Assembly: GCA_038030265.1 (NCBI GenBank)
Contig: CM075941.1
Location: 13,640,001 to 13,704,000, forward strand
Length of the DNA: 64,000 nt
Direction: 5' to 3'
From: Corythucha ciliata
Lineage: Eukaryota > Arthropoda > Insecta > Hemiptera > Tingidae
Position 1 is the stretch's first letter. Each line of letters opens with the position of its first letter. Below the pieces are notes generated by a model, which was given only the letters and a program-made list of their open reading frames with translations, was not told the origin of the DNA and searched no databases. The position numbers and the translations under genes are program-made. Below, piece after piece: positions 10,183 to 22,080 of this stretch.

Positions 10183-13100
10183 CTTGGTGCAAGTGACGCA
10201 AGTGTTTCTGCATAGCGAAGGGACCTGTATACACCCCTGCTATCGTTCTGGCTTGTTTCCTTCCCAATCTCGACACCACACTTCGTTGTTTTGTCCTTGT
10301 ATTTCTTTATCCCCTCCCTCTTTTGCCTGTCTACAATGGGCCTCGCGGCCGCCCCAAACCACCTGGGCCTCTTTGGTGGTTAGAATTTCTTAATTCTAAT
10401 TTTTAGCTCGTTTCTTGAATCTGAGTCGTTCTTAAAAGAATGAAAAGTAAGCCTTAAATCTATGAAGGGCATTGCGTATTAAATTATGTTGTCCTATTTC
10501 TCTAACGGGTGATTGCTGCTGTTTTGGAGGCATGTTTATGCAATTACTAGTAGGTGCGTTTTCCTAATTACTAAGTCTTGGTCTCGTATTGACCAAAAAG
10601 CACAATTTGCAAAAATTCTGGTCTCCATAATGATGCTGAGAGTCTTGATGTCGATTTCACTTTGAAGAAGTTGGTCTCGTCTCAGTATCGTACATGACTG
10701 CTGAGCTGTTGAAGATGAAAGGTGCCGTGCAGTTCGAGGTGTTTTAATGTGAAAACCGTGGTGCCCTCACCCCGTTTTGACCTGTTTTTTTTTTTTTTTT
10801 TCAATTGGTGAACTCGAAGTCATGACCCAGAGGCCGACCAGTTTCGTATCTTTGCCATCCAAACCAATTCGTTAAGAAAGAGTGGGGAGGGGGCAGGATA
10901 ACTTTTAAACGCAGTGCGAATATTCCAGTGAAAAAATATTTATTTTTTTTTATCCGTCCGTCAATTTACCTCTAAAACATTTTCTGTAAAAAGTACGCCT
11001 ATAACCCGAGCCCAGTGGAAAATCAATTTGACGATGTTCCTTGCTCCCCCCCCCCCTTTTCACCATTCTTCAAACCTCCCCACCCACCTTACCTTTTTGC
11101 CAATCACATAACCGCTAGTCGTTCACTACAGTTGTTACCAAGAGTATTTTCATTTCATTTTTTTATATTAAGTACATATCCCTGGAATGAAGAAAAAAAG
11201 GGGTAGAGAGGGAGTGGAAATGGCTGATAAAAGCTATTACTGGCATTGCAATCGTGCGAGTGGCTTATATTCAACTAGTGGTGGTAAAGTTTAACAGGTT
11301 GCTATCCAGGGAATAGAGAAAACAGCCCTCCCAGGTTCCATTTTAGGGCGATAATAATATTAATGTTCACGAAACATAAAATTAATATAGCCACGAGAGG
11401 TTAGAGAGCATTCAAATTCCTCACGAAATTAATTTAAAGTCTTGAAAGTCCCCCCCCCCACCATTTTTTTTCCGCAACAAAATGACGATGTATCGCTTTC
11501 GTAGAATTGGTTACAGAGCGCAGTATTGAATGCGACAATAATAAATGGGGCCGCTCCTTTCCCTAAAGAGGTGGTTACACTTTCCTTTCGCTCTGCATTA
11601 ACCCTGCAGACATCTTTTAACTTTAATGTATTTCCTTTTCAAACCTAAAATAAAATATTTAAAAATTGAGTACCTACTGCTCTTCGGGAACGGTGTAAAT
11701 TTTTCATTATTTGTTCTCCGTCTCCTCTTCCTTCTCCTCCAATTTTCGAATTCGTTCACTTCATTTCTTACAAAATATGTTAATATTATCTAAACTAATG
11801 TCATTCAAATTCTAAAATACACGTGGCAGAATAAATAAACCCCGAAATACTCTATTAAATGTAGGAGGAAAAGCCACTTGTTGCTCCGCTCTCGTGGAAG
11901 ACGGCTTCCGTTACATGTAGGAATCCTTTGATGAATGGGGGAGAAACGATACCCGTTTTTTCCCGTTTGTTTGTTGTTTTTTTTAAATCTCTTAAAATCT
12001 ATTTTTATAATTAAAAAAAATAAACAATTAAATTATGTACATACCTGTTAGGGAATATTACTTTTTTTTCGTTCGAGGTGGAGGCTGGATGCCCTGTACC
12101 TACTGACGCTCAACAAAGAGGGAAAAAGGCGGTCTCGCCCCCCCCCTCGATTTCTTCGCCCACCACACCGAGCCCTTTTCGGTCGCTCTCATGTACTTGC
12201 GCGCATGCTTTTTAACCCATGACACCTGTTTGCAACCCTTTTACAATCAATATGCCCATCTCGCCCCCTTATATAAGGATCATGAAGCAGCGCTGGTATA
12301 AAGGAGGAAGGGGTTGTGGAGTGGTGGATACTAATTTTGTTTATATTTTAAATAAACTCTAAAACTTTACATACCCGAGCTGACACTTGTTACTTCGCGA
12401 TTCTCTCCCTCCCACTCCAACCATGGTATGAGACAAGTGGTTTCCTCACCGTGGTAATAAAATGAGGAATCTTTAGTACGTTTTGTTTTGTAAAACAAGC
12501 GTGACATATGCCACGCTTTGAAACTTGTAGTAGGTCAGTCGCAAATTAATTGTCCTGCCTGGTTGACCCAGAAAATCTCGCTGGTAAAGGGCAGAACTGT
12601 CTTTCTGAACGATGAACCAACTTGTGGTCTTCACAAGGTATAAGCGCCCCCCTCTCCAAATGTTTGAAGAGGGAAAAAAGAGATTTTTAGGTTTGATAGG
12701 AACGTCAAAAGGGCACTTGGTACCCAGTTGGATACAGCCCAGTAGGATTTGGCTGCTTTCGGTGATTTTCGTTCGATGCGACCAGGAGAACTGAACAGGA
12801 GGTGCTCAGCAACGAGTTTAAACTATTTTTCCGTACGCTCTGTTCCTTGGGTAAAGTTGGGTTCTCGGGCATGTGTAGCGTTGTACAAGACTTGCACTGA
12901 TGTGCTGCTGTTCTTTATTTATTTAGAAAATAAACAGAGGCCTCATAGAAATTTCCGCCCTGGGCTCCGAAAAGTGTAGGTCCGACACCATTCAAGTGAT
13001 GTCCTATACTCAAACTGACTTCCTCCGATTCCGAGAGTTTTATATCCGAGTATCCAGTTTCAAAGGTTCACAAGTCAGCCATAGAAAGAGGAACGCACCG

Positions 13101-13729
13101 CAAGTTTTAAGGACCTTTATAGTGGTTTCAGAGCTAAAGAGACAGCTTTTGGAACGGACTTCTCTACAGTTGAAAGGAGTGAAGTTGCGGGCAGTCACAT
13201 GTCAACTTTCCCCTGAATCCTCGTCTTGTTAGATGTTCATAAAACTGTTACATCCGCTCGAATTTCCACCATTAATACGCGTTAAGCAAATATTGAAAGT
13301 CAAATTTCAAGAGCATGTTTTAGTATGACTTCAAACTCATTCGAACTGATGTATTAGAGCTCTGACCGCACACATCAACAAAATTTTCAATCGCAACAGG
13401 TTCGTTTCAATTCCACGACAGCGGTTTCTCTTTCCCTCTATATGTACAGCTATTCGATGCGCGGACGGAGTTGGCTTTTCCTCTCCTTGAGCCTGTTGAA
13501 ATAAAGCTCTTTGAAGCTGTCCGCGTTCTGTATCCCGTGGTTTTGTGTTTACGCTGAAATGTCACTTGGCTATGTTTATTAACTTGCCCAGTGTCAAAGC
13601 TTGAATGAGGCGGGTGTGTAGTTTCCAAGAAGAGGAAAAGTGCTCCCCCCCCCTCCACACTTCTGGCCACTAGTTTTATAAGACAATTTGTGCAATCAAA
13701 TACGTGAAGAGCTGCCCTCGACAGGAAGT
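10183..13729. other. 3.5-kb non-coding stretch downstream of the gustatory receptor
   Basis: Single-copy-looking AT-rich sequence with scattered C and G homopolymers. A TATATAAGG at about 12271 and TATAAAGG at about 12296 resemble TATA boxes, but no gene model follows. No coding or repeat family was recognised. Confidence 0.4.
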
Positions 13730-14913
13730 TCAATTGAACTCCTCTTGAGGGAGTATGTATTGAACTAAAGTCACGAAATAAGTGACTGAAACCGAGATAA
13801 CCTAATTGACAAACATTTAAAATTAAACGGTGTCACTGGGATAGTTACTTATAAACATACCGATGTAATCATGTGATATCCAATGTTAAACAAACGGCAA
13901 ACTGTTATTTCGGCAGAAGGACTCATAACGGCGTATAACATGAATTTCCTCTGCAAATTCCAAACCAATTATGAGCAGGATATGGTGCCATTCTGGTACA
14001 TCTATTTACATTGTGGCAAAGGCCCTTCCTGTGCATTAAAACCTTGAAGAGCTCTTCATTAAAGCTATTTGCCTGGAAAAAAGCGATTTTAATAGAAAAA
14101 AAAATTCATAAAGAAAGTCACACTGACGTGTCGACCGACGTATTCGCAAACGTGACAGCAGTACCCCAGTTTAAAAACGTTGTTCCCAATAATAGCAACA
14201 TTCAACAGAATGTTTTGCGGTTTCAAACGGCCCAATGAGACGTTGTACAAGGCTGAAAAGGGCATGCAGACAAACATAGAAGTAGAGTAGAATAGTATGA
14301 TACAAAGTTGGTATTGGTACAACTGGTTGGCCGTTTTAATTTGATCCAATAGGTAGGCATGAAGTTGTATTTTGAGGTCGAGACTGTGATGACAGTGAGT
14401 AAGCTTATGAAGTCGGTTAGTCATGGTAAGGAGACACGCCCAGAATTGCCAAAGAACTAGAAGAATGACCAATTCTGTGTATGCGAATATTACACCGAAA
14501 ATGAAGGATTCGAGGCTGAAATTAATGTTCAAACAGACGACAACGAGCGCGTAGTAGAACAGGTCGAGAATGCTTAAACGCAAAAACCGTTTGTGAATGT
14601 ACGGTGGTATACGAATCACGGTGAAAAAACGTTGATATTTAGCGCGTTTCCAGTTGATAATGACAGAGTGACCCAGACAGATCGTACTGCGAAGCAAATA
14701 AAATATGAAAATCACGGATTTCTGAATAATGGTTGAAGTTTTATCGCCGAGTAGTACGTTGGTGAAAAACGCGTATTTCAGTGCGAGAATGGAACCGACT
14801 AGAAGAGCTGAGAAAACCGCGAGACGCTTTTTGTAAAATCCTTGCGAATCAAACGGGAACACTCCAATAAATCGTGAAATGGAGAAAATAGTGAGTCCGG
14901 TCATTGCGCGCAT
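13730..14913 (-). CDS. Gustatory receptor (7tm_7), complete, four exons
   Basis: Gustatory receptors are ligand-gated cation channels of taste neurons. Exons inferred on the minus strand are about 14128-14913, 14043-14072 (30 bp), 13861-13950 (90 bp) and 13730-13801, ending in TGA. Start is ATG at 14911-14913, because an in-frame TAA lies a few codons upstream. The N-terminus has RFIGVFPFDSQG, like the usual Gr start (lfriiGlfP), followed by several hydrophobic segments. The penultimate exon has SPSAEITVCRLFNIGYHMIT, and the last exon gives TYFVTLVQY, the Gr signature TYhhhhhQF, close to the C-terminus. The total is about 325 residues, within the family range. The first donor is uncertain (GT at 14127 or 14121; same phase). 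The final introns are 92 and 59 bp. No internal stop. Confidence 0.87.
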
Positions 14914-14934
14914 AAAGGACAATGCCGGAATCAC

Positions 14935-15410
14935 TACTTACAATAAGTTGGAATGAGGCTGAAGGTTGCGAAGTTTTATTGATTGCATTAATCACAGGTT
15001 GTCGGTGGCTTTGATTGAGAGCTTCGCTTCATAATTGTGTTTTTGTGGAACTTTCTTTCAAACGCCAATTTATTATGAGTGGCAGTGTTTCCATGCTATG
15101 CGAAGAAATTTATCAAAAATGTTCAGGGATGAACGGGAACTTGGGAAGATTACCATCCGTGCCAAAGAAGCCCTTTTTCTGGGGGAATATTTAAACATTT
15201 CCACCAGACAATTTTCGTGAAATTCTCTTGTCTCCAAGGCACCCAACCTACCACCAAGCAAGAAAACCTTGTAATCTCATTGGCTTATTTTATAAAATTG
15301 AATGAAACCAGACGATTTTCTTCAAAAGTGTAGCACTCGTATGAAACGATAGAACGGACCTATTTTCCTTTGTTTCGTTAGTGCTACAACAGTGTAAAAA
15401 CCACGTGATC
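14935..15410. other. Intergenic stretch upstream of the gustatory receptor
   Basis: No coding region recognised. It lies between the receptor start and the Ty3/gypsy insertion, so the receptor's promoter is likely here, with the retroelement less than 0.5 kb away. Confidence 0.4.
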
Positions 15411-15415
15411 TCATT

Positions 15416-15619
15416 TGTAAACCAATTGACTTTAAAATTAAGGGAAAACTGGGTTTTTATAATAATCGAGACCGATTCACGAACGGGGCTCTATTGATAC
15501 AATATTCTATTCAGAAATCAATAACTTCATTGTAACCTCTTAGGTACATCATAAAGTGTAAAAGAATAAGTTTCTTCTTGAGGTGACGTCACAGTAGTGG
15601 AGGTACCTAGTCCGTCACA
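15416..15619 (-). repeat. 3' LTR of the Ty3/gypsy element
   Basis: 204 bp that begin TGTAAACC and end GTCACA on the plus strand (TG...CA). It differs from the 5' LTR at one site (AATAACTTC here, AATAACCTC there). It contains TGACGTCA at 15584-15591, a consensus CRE/ATF octamer. On the element's strand, TATAAAAA lies at 15454-15461. Confidence 0.95.
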
Positions 15620-15635
15620 TCCCCCTTTCTTTGAA
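15620..15635 (-). other. Polypurine tract of the Ty3/gypsy element
   Basis: On the element's strand, AAAGAAAGGGGGA directly precedes the 3' LTR. This is the usual purine-rich primer for plus-strand synthesis. Confidence 0.8.
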
Positions 15636-15644
15636 ATCGCACTG

Positions 15645-17985
15645 TCAGTTGAATTGTAGACGTTGAGGAGGCTTCACCAGTCGTCCACTGGCAGTGCGGA
15701 CTTCTTTGGGCTTGAAGGCTGGAGGAAGCATTGTGGCAGTCGATGTCTGGATCAGGGCAGGAGGTGCAGTGCTGGTACGAGGACTGATTTTGATCGGAGA
15801 CCCACAGGATTTCTGTGTCTCTGACGTCACTCTGGGAGGCGAAGTCATGACTGATTTGTGGCTAGTCTGTGATTCAGGCTGCGGTGCTACAAATTCCTTG
15901 TCATTAGGCTGTCGATCTAGTCGAGGCTGTAGGAACCAGGAATTTCTTCGGTACTTTGCACCATCGGCTGTCTGGATCACATACGAGTTAGTGTCACTTA
16001 ACTTTTGGATTACTTCCGCAGGCACCCAATGTCTCGGTGATTTTCTCCACAAGATGTGATCTCCGTTGGCAAAGAGCACTGGCGCGGATTTTCCTCTGTC
16101 TGCGGCGGTTTTCTCCCTCTCATGCATCTTTTTTAGTGTTAGCCGTACCTCTTCTGGCTTGATCAAATGTGGGTTAAGAGTAGACTGCAGACATGGGAGA
16201 AGAGTTTTCGTTCTTCTACCCATGAGACGTTGCGCTGGTGAGCCGATGTTACCCCTTGGCGAATTACGCTGATTTAACAGAGCTAGAAATGGTTCAGAGT
16301 TGTCGGTAAGGCATTTTTTCAAAAGTAATTTGGCTTCTTGGACACAGCGCTCCGCTAACCCATTTGAACGTGCAAACTCTGGACTTGATATTCTGTGTCG
16401 AATCTCCCAGGACTTGAGGAAGTCCTTGAACTCACTGCTGGAATATTGGGGACCACCGTCGGAGTTCACTTGGTCCGGGATTCCGAAGGTTGCAAACCAA
16501 CGCTTCAGGTTCTTGATAACCGCTGAGCTAGTGGTAGATGTTAATTCAACAAAGTCATAAAATCCAGAGTAGCTGTCTGCTATGACGAGAAAGTCGCGGT
16601 GATTGAGGTTGAAAAGGTCTGTGGCTACTATTTGCCAGGGCCTTTCTGGAATTTCACCTGTGGTAATCTGCTCCATTGGCTTATTTTTTTGGAGTTTTTG
16701 GCAGGTTGGGCAACTTTCCACATAAGATCTGATGTGTTGTGCCATTTTTGGCCAAAATACATTTTCTCTAGCCAATTTGGTGCAGCCTTCTATTCCTCTA
16801 TGACTGCGGTGAATTTCCTTCAGTAGAATTTCCACCATTGTTTGAGGAATGACAATTTGTTCTCCTTTCACGATCAAATTGTTGTAAAGTCCCAGTTCTT
16901 CTCGAAAACTAAAATAAATTTGAACTTGTTCAGGGAGGAGTTTTTTGTCATCCGGCCACCCGTTTAAAATAAAATTTCTAACTTCCTGCACAGTTGCTTC
17001 CTCAAGTTGTTCCAAACGCGATTTTGAGAATGGAATGGCAACATGAATAGTTATTTCCGGTGGTTGGTCAAATTCAGGCAAATTTTTTATGTCCCTACTG
17101 AGTGGGTCAGCGATAAAAAGCTCTTTTCCTTTTTTATAGACCACTGTTGGGTTATACGGCATTATCTCAAATAAAATTCGTTGGAGTCGAGCTGGAGCCT
17201 TGTGCAGTGGTTTTTTGAAAATATTCTCAAGCGGTTTGTGATCGCTCTCCACTACCAGGTGCGTGTTTCCCCAGACATGGGAATGGTATTTCTTGCAAGC
17301 AACCAAAATTGCTAAAGCCTCTTTTTCTATCTGGCTGTAGTTTCGTTCTGATTTGGTGAGTGCCTTTGAGCTGTAGGCTATGGGTTGATCATTCTGAATT
17401 AAACAGGCGCCAACAGAATGTTCACTCGCATCTACGGAGAGAGTGACGGGCTCATTGGGGTTGTAGTGGCGAAGGACTGGAGCTTTCTTGATTTTTGACA
17501 ACAGTAAATCAAATGCTGACTGCTGTTCGGGACCCCAGTACCACTCTATCTCTTTATGTAGCAGCTGGCGTAGAGGCTGAGTCAAATCTGAGAGATTTTG
17601 TATGAATTTTGACAGGTATGTAACCATGCCCAAAAATCTTTGAAGTTCATTGACATTCTCAGGTATTTTGAATTTTTCCAAACTTGCTACTTTTTCAGGG
17701 TCTGCCTCTATTCCTTTTTCAGAAATGACGTGTCCGAGGAAAACCACCTTCGGTGTATTGAAAATACATTTCTCTGGATTCAGCTTCAGTCCGGCTTTTT
17801 TCAGGGTGTTTAGGACATCTTGAGTGATATTTTCCAGTTCTTCTTTGTTTCTTGCATGACAAAGAATATCATCCATTGCAACTTCCACGCCTTTTTTTCC
17901 TCCGAGCAGGGTCGACATCCACGCCTGGAACACTTCAGGGGCCGAGCTTAAGCCAAACGGGAGTCTGAGTGCGAAATCTTCCCCA
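15645..17985 (-). CDS. Ty3/gypsy pol, 3' part: RT C-terminus, RNase H, integrase
   Basis: RT continues with a motif C reading AMDDIL, so alanine stands where tyrosine is usual before xDD. RNase H shows SVDASEHSVGA, then EKEALAI, then ESDHKPL, then ADPLSR, the usual acidic residues. Integrase has an H2C2 domain (HRSHRG, then CPTCQ) and a DDE core (ATDLF; SDGGPQY; NGLAERCVQE), then a C-terminal tail. The frame opens around 17980 and stops at 15645 beside the polypurine tract. It is shifted by one base from the upstream gag-RT frame, as if one nucleotide had been gained, so full-length pol would not be made unless the shift is a sequencing error or is bypassed. Confidence 0.92.
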
Positions 17986-19581
17986 TGGCGTCGAGAATGC
18001 CAAGTAATTTGACGTTCGGCGGGATACTTTTATTTGCCAAAATCCTCGAGCGCAGTCTAGTTTGGAATATATTTTGGAACCATGAAGATTTGCTGCGACT
18101 TCGTCGATTGTCTGCAAGGGGTATTGGCGGCGCTTTATGTTTTTGTTAACGTCTGTAAGGTCTATGCAAATTCGAGGTTTTTTATTTTTCCACACGACAA
18201 CCATGGGAGAAACGGCTGGAGCAGGTTCATTCATAGGCTCTATGATTTTATTTTCGACCATTCTATCCAATTCTTTTTTCACCTCACTTCGAATTGAGAA
18301 CGGAATTTTCCGAGGATAAATTTTGAAATTTGGATTTTCTATTAGGTCAATATCATACTCGAATTGTTTTATACATCCTATGCCAGTGAATAGATCTTTA
18401 TCCCGCTTCAGTTCTTCAACTCGTTTCACCAATCCTAGTTCCTCACATGATTTTTTACCCAAAATGCAGTTATGTCCAGTGGCGACTACTATGAAATTCA
18501 ATTTAGTTGAATACCCATGTTTTGTTTTGATGGGCACTTCGGTTTCACCCAACAGTGGCGTAGTGTCGTGACTATATGAAATTAGCGATTTCACGATCGA
18601 TTTGTTCACACGAAGCTTACATTTATTTACTTCGTTTATCGTGATTATGTCACATTGCGCGCCGGTGTCCAATTTGAAGATTACCGAGTGATTTCCAGGA
18701 AATGTAATGGGCTCATTCCAATCCCCTTCGCTGGAGATCGCCTTCTGAACCGATCCAACATACAAGTCCATTGTTGAGCCTAATTCCTCGAATGATTTCT
18801 CGCAAGTATTAACTGATTTTGAGAAACAAAATTGATCAAAATGGCCTCTAAAATGGCATTTTGTACATCGGTGTTTATATGCAGGACAGGATCGGCGCCC
18901 GTGTTCAGCTCCACACCGTCGACAATGGAATGTTTCATTTTTGGATTTCGTCCTTTTCTGATCATTTTTCGATTTTTTAGTTTCGTGATGTTTTTTGTTA
19001 ATCGCATTAATTTCCACCTGGTCTTCCCTTATGCCAGTCATTTGCTTACACGCTAATTCCGCGGCTCTGCAAGCTGAGACGGCTTTGTCGTAGTCAAGGT
19101 TGTCTGTAGACAGCAGCGATTTTCTGACCTCATCGTCAAGTATACCTACGACAATTTTATCACATAGAAATTCGTCTCTAAGGGTCCCGTATTGACATTT
19201 ATTTGCCTGATTTATCGCTTCCGTAAGGAATTCGTCAAAGGGTTGACTCGTTTTTTGTGATAAGCGATTGAATAATAATCGCTCGTAGGTTTTATTTACC
19301 TTGGGTAGGAAGTACGCGTCAAACAGTGTTTTGATGTGTTTCATTGATTTCTTCTGATCCTCGGTGAGCTTGAAGGTCTTATAAATCGTTATCGCTTCTG
19401 GACCCAACACCGTCATAAAAGTCGCGACCTGTTTTTGCGGGCTCTTTTTACTGAGATTAATCGCTTCGGCGTACCAATCAAACGATTGAACCCATTCTTC
19501 CCACTGACCTGCGACATTTTGCTTATCCGCAAATTTGAACGGTGGCGGTGGTCGAAGATTTACGGCCTCGTCTTCCGACAT
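17935..19581 (-). CDS. Ty3/gypsy gag, protease and RT N-terminus
   Basis: The start is taken as ATG 19579-19581 (MSEDEAVNLRPPPP), about 165 bp inside the 5' LTR. A gag-like region is followed by two zinc knuckles of the CxxC type at about residues 215-245 (CRRCGAEHGRRSC, then CTKCHFRGHFDQFC). The aspartic protease motif LDTGA is at about residue 302. RT begins near residue 420 with motif A (IYSKLDCARGFWQI). The frame is lost just before the expected LPFG motif and stops at 17935. Gag and pol share one frame, as in many Ty3 elements with a fused polyprotein. Confidence 0.92.
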   Translation of the reverse strand: MSEDEAVNLRPPPPFKFADKQNVAGQWEEWVQSFDWYAEAINLSKKSPQKQVATFMTVLGPEAITIYKTFKLTEDQKKSMKHIKTLFDAYFLPKVNKTYERLLFNRLSQKTSQPFDEFLTEAINQANKCQYGTLRDEFLCDKIVVGILDDEVRKSLLSTDNLDYDKAVSACRAAELACKQMTGIREDQVEINAINKKHHETKKSKNDQKRTKSKNETFHCRRCGAEHGRRSCPAYKHRCTKCHFRGHFDQFCFSKSVNTCEKSFEELGSTMDLYVGSVQKAISSEGDWNEPITFPGNHSVIFKLDTGAQCDIITINEVNKCKLRVNKSIVKSLISYSHDTTPLLGETEVPIKTKHGYSTKLNFIVVATGHNCILGKKSCEELGLVKRVEELKRDKDLFTGIGCIKQFEYDIDLIENPNFKIYPRKIPFSIRSEVKKELDRMVENKIIEPMNEPAPAVSPMVVVWKNKKPRICIDLTDVNKNIKRRQYPLQTIDEVAANLHGSKIYSKLDCARGFWQIKVSRRTSNYLAFSTPWGRFRTQTPVWLKLGP

Positions 19582-19731
19582 ATCGTAGAATTCCTGTAGG
19601 TTTATTCCAAACGCCGCAAACCACAACTCGTAAAAGGGGCTGGTCCTGGACGAACCGCTGCGCGTTTGGACGGGAATGGCTGCGACGGCGAAAAACTGAC
19701 TAGGTACCTAACGAACGATCTCACTCACTAC

Positions 19732-19747
19732 ACTGGTTTCGGCACCA
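19732..19747 (-). other. Primer-binding site of the Ty3/gypsy element
   Basis: On the element's strand, TGGTGCCGAAACCAG follows the 5' LTR directly. It begins with TGG, complementary to a tRNA 3' CCA end. I do not assign the tRNA. Confidence 0.75.
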
Positions 19748-19951
19748 TGTAAACCAATTGACTTTAAAATTAAGGGAAAACTGGGTTTTTATAATAATCG
19801 AGACCGATTCACGAACGGGGCTCTATTGATACAATATTCTATTCAGAAATCAATAACCTCATTGTAACCTCTTAGGTACATCATAAAGTGTAAAAGAATA
19901 AGTTTCTTCTTGAGGTGACGTCACAGTAGTGGAGGTACCTAGTCCGTCACA
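19748..19951 (-). repeat. 5' LTR of the Ty3/gypsy element
   Basis: 204 bp, identical to the 3' LTR except for one T/C difference. The TGACGTCA octamer lies at 19916-19923, near the start of U3 on the element's strand. Confidence 0.95.
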
Positions 19952-20264
19952 TCATTGATTAACTTCGAAAAATTGAATGAAATCAGACGAGTTTCCGCAA
20001 TCACGGAACAACCAGGTCAAAAGGAGTTGAACTGTCTTTTGCGCATTGGTACGACGATTGCCTGTTTCAAGATCAGCTGAGATCAGTAGCTCCGAGTACA
20101 TCCAAGGTGTAGCAGCCACATACCACCTGTCTATGGGGTTGGGTGGTCCGTGATTGAGGAGGTGATAAAAATAACATTGAAGTCTACGTTTTGGGGCTCC
20201 AGAGGCACATTTTCAACTTTTTCTCTGGAATAATCATTTCCCAGGCCACTTTGGAATTTTCCAA

Positions 20265-20775
20265 GAAAAAATTGACTGTAATGTAGGAGAGAATTGATAG
20301 TTTGACAGTTTAGAACGTTGAAATCGGCAGTTTCAAGTGCGAGATTGGCAGTTTATACGACGAAATTGACAGTTTCCAGGACGAAATCGACAGTTTTTCG
20401 AACGAAATAGACTGTTTCCGGGACAAATGCCGTTGATAGTTTCCGAGACGAAATATACAGTTCCAAGGACGAACTCGACAGTTTACACGACAAAATTGAA
20501 TGTTTCGAGGACGGAATTGACAGTTTGTATGACAAAATTGGCAGTCTTGAATGGCGAAATTTACTTTTCCAGGACAAAATTGACAGTTTCAAGGACGAGA
20601 TCGACAGTTTAGAGGATAAAATTGACATTGAAGTTTCCAGGACGAAATAGCTACGTAGTTCCAAGGACGAAATTGACAATTTTTATGAAGAAATTGACAG
20701 TCTTGAATGATGAAGTTGACAATTCCAGGACAAAATTGACAGTTCAAGGATGACTTAATAGTCAGTTTCTATTAC
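20265..20775. repeat. Family-B minisatellite (about 20-22 bp units)
   Basis: Units such as GGACGAAATTGACAGTTTCC repeat with substitutions and variable spacing for about 500 bp. The same family lies at 54590-55350 and 55970-56210. Open frames in it are repeat-driven and not genes. Confidence 0.85.
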
Positions 20776-21323
20776 ATTACTGTTTCCGGTGAAGGGTTCT
20801 TAACAAAACCCCTACCCCCCTGCAATGAAAAACGCGAGTTAGACACCTTTAGAAAGGTTTTATTTGACGAGAATAATCAATGATTGCTAACGAGTTTGAG
20901 AAGAAATAAAACATAAGAAATAACATGTGAGAGAGGGGATAGGGATTAATACTACATTCTTCCCTTCTGGTTTAGTCCAGAACGTAGTCAAGTAAGTAAG
21001 GGGGTGGACGTCTTTCCCGAGAACTTCTCCTTGGTATGACGATAACTTGATTTCTGTCGACGTTTAGAGGGCTTTGAGAGGGAGCGTGATCAAGGGTTTG
21101 TCTTTCTTCCTGTTCAGGATCTCTGTCTTCAAAGCTCGATGGTTGGAGCCTGGATGGTCCTTCAGCTTCCTCGAGTGACTGTCCAAATGGAGCTAAGTGG
21201 CGAGATGAAACGGTTGTCTCCCGCGTCTGTCAGCAAGTCTGACGTGAGATTAGTCTGCGTTACCATCCAAAAGCGTAACTTCTTCGACTAGCGGATCGAA
21301 TTTCAATGTGTGATTATATTTTT

Positions 21324-21848
21324 TTAGGTATACGCGGGACCGGGTTTCAGAAGCCATGTCGGTGTTGAACTTTCCTTTCCCGTACGACGAGTGTGCTTGA
21401 ACAGTAGTTCATGAGGTGTGGCATTGGTTGAGGTGCATAGTAAGGATCGTATAGAATGAAGAGCTTCGCAAAGAACACTTTCCCAGTGTCGGATATCGAT
21501 GTTGCGAGAGTGTAGATCTAATTCTGTCGTCCTCCACAGCACACCGTTATATCTTTCGACTTGACCATTACTAGCAGGATTATAGGGGGTGGTACGGCTA
21601 GACGCTACTCCTTGCGAAGTAAGGTACTCTTTCATTTCAGCAGACATCAAAGTCCGTATGAATGTAGGAAGGAGCTCCGAAAAGCATAAAAAACTTAATG
21701 GGTCATATTTGACCCACAGTAGCACATGAGTGACACCACACCACCCCAGAGGAGGGTTAATTTCAGCACAGTGCTTGCAAGCTGCAGAAATCCGACGTAT
21801 TTCGTCCAAAGAATAAGGAAGATTCTTACTTCTTACCCAATGGTACAA
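21324..21848 (-). pseudogene. Integrase fragment of the decayed Ty3/gypsy copy
   Basis: The end of the zinc-binding domain (AACKHCAEINPP) and the distal catalytic core (SSRTTPYNPASNGQVERYNG with E) are visible, followed by a HWESVLCEALHSIRSL tail typical of gypsy integrases. The segment with the two catalytic aspartates is replaced by unrelated sequence, so it is inactive. Confidence 0.8.
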
Positions 21849-22080
21849 GCTGGTTACACCGCCGGGATGACAGAGCTCGTCGTGAATTTTCTCAAGTTTC
21901 TCGAGAGAAGTTTGGATTGTGGAACATATTCAAGAAAAGGCATCTGCCGTAGTGTTTTGGGACCCGGGCCTGTAAATGATATCGTATTGAAAACAAGACA
22001 ATTCACGGTTGGTTCACGGTTCCGGAAGCCTTGCCTTTGTTTTTTGAAGGGGTATGGCTTTTAGCTAATTATTTATTGTT

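Larger units (their letters stand above)
15411..19956 (-). mobile_element. Ty3/gypsy LTR retrotransposon with 5-bp TSD, near intact
   Basis: The element occupies 15416-19951 and is flanked by the direct repeat TCATT at 15411-15415 and 19952-19956. It has two 204-bp LTRs that differ at one position, a primer-binding site, a polypurine tract, and gag-protease-RT-RNaseH-integrase in Ty3/gypsy order on the minus strand. No env-like ORF is present. The near-identity of the LTRs marks it as a very recent insertion. The only clear coding defect found is a one-base frameshift inside RT around 17970-17985. Confidence 0.95.

Noticed and set aside
9988..10393. Host zinc-finger gene
   Set aside because: A single CxxC with a LINE-like context fits a retroelement tail better, and even that is weak.
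12560..12600. GCCTGGTTGA as the start of an 18S rRNA gene
   Set aside because: Only nine bases match; the sequence beyond does not resemble rRNA.
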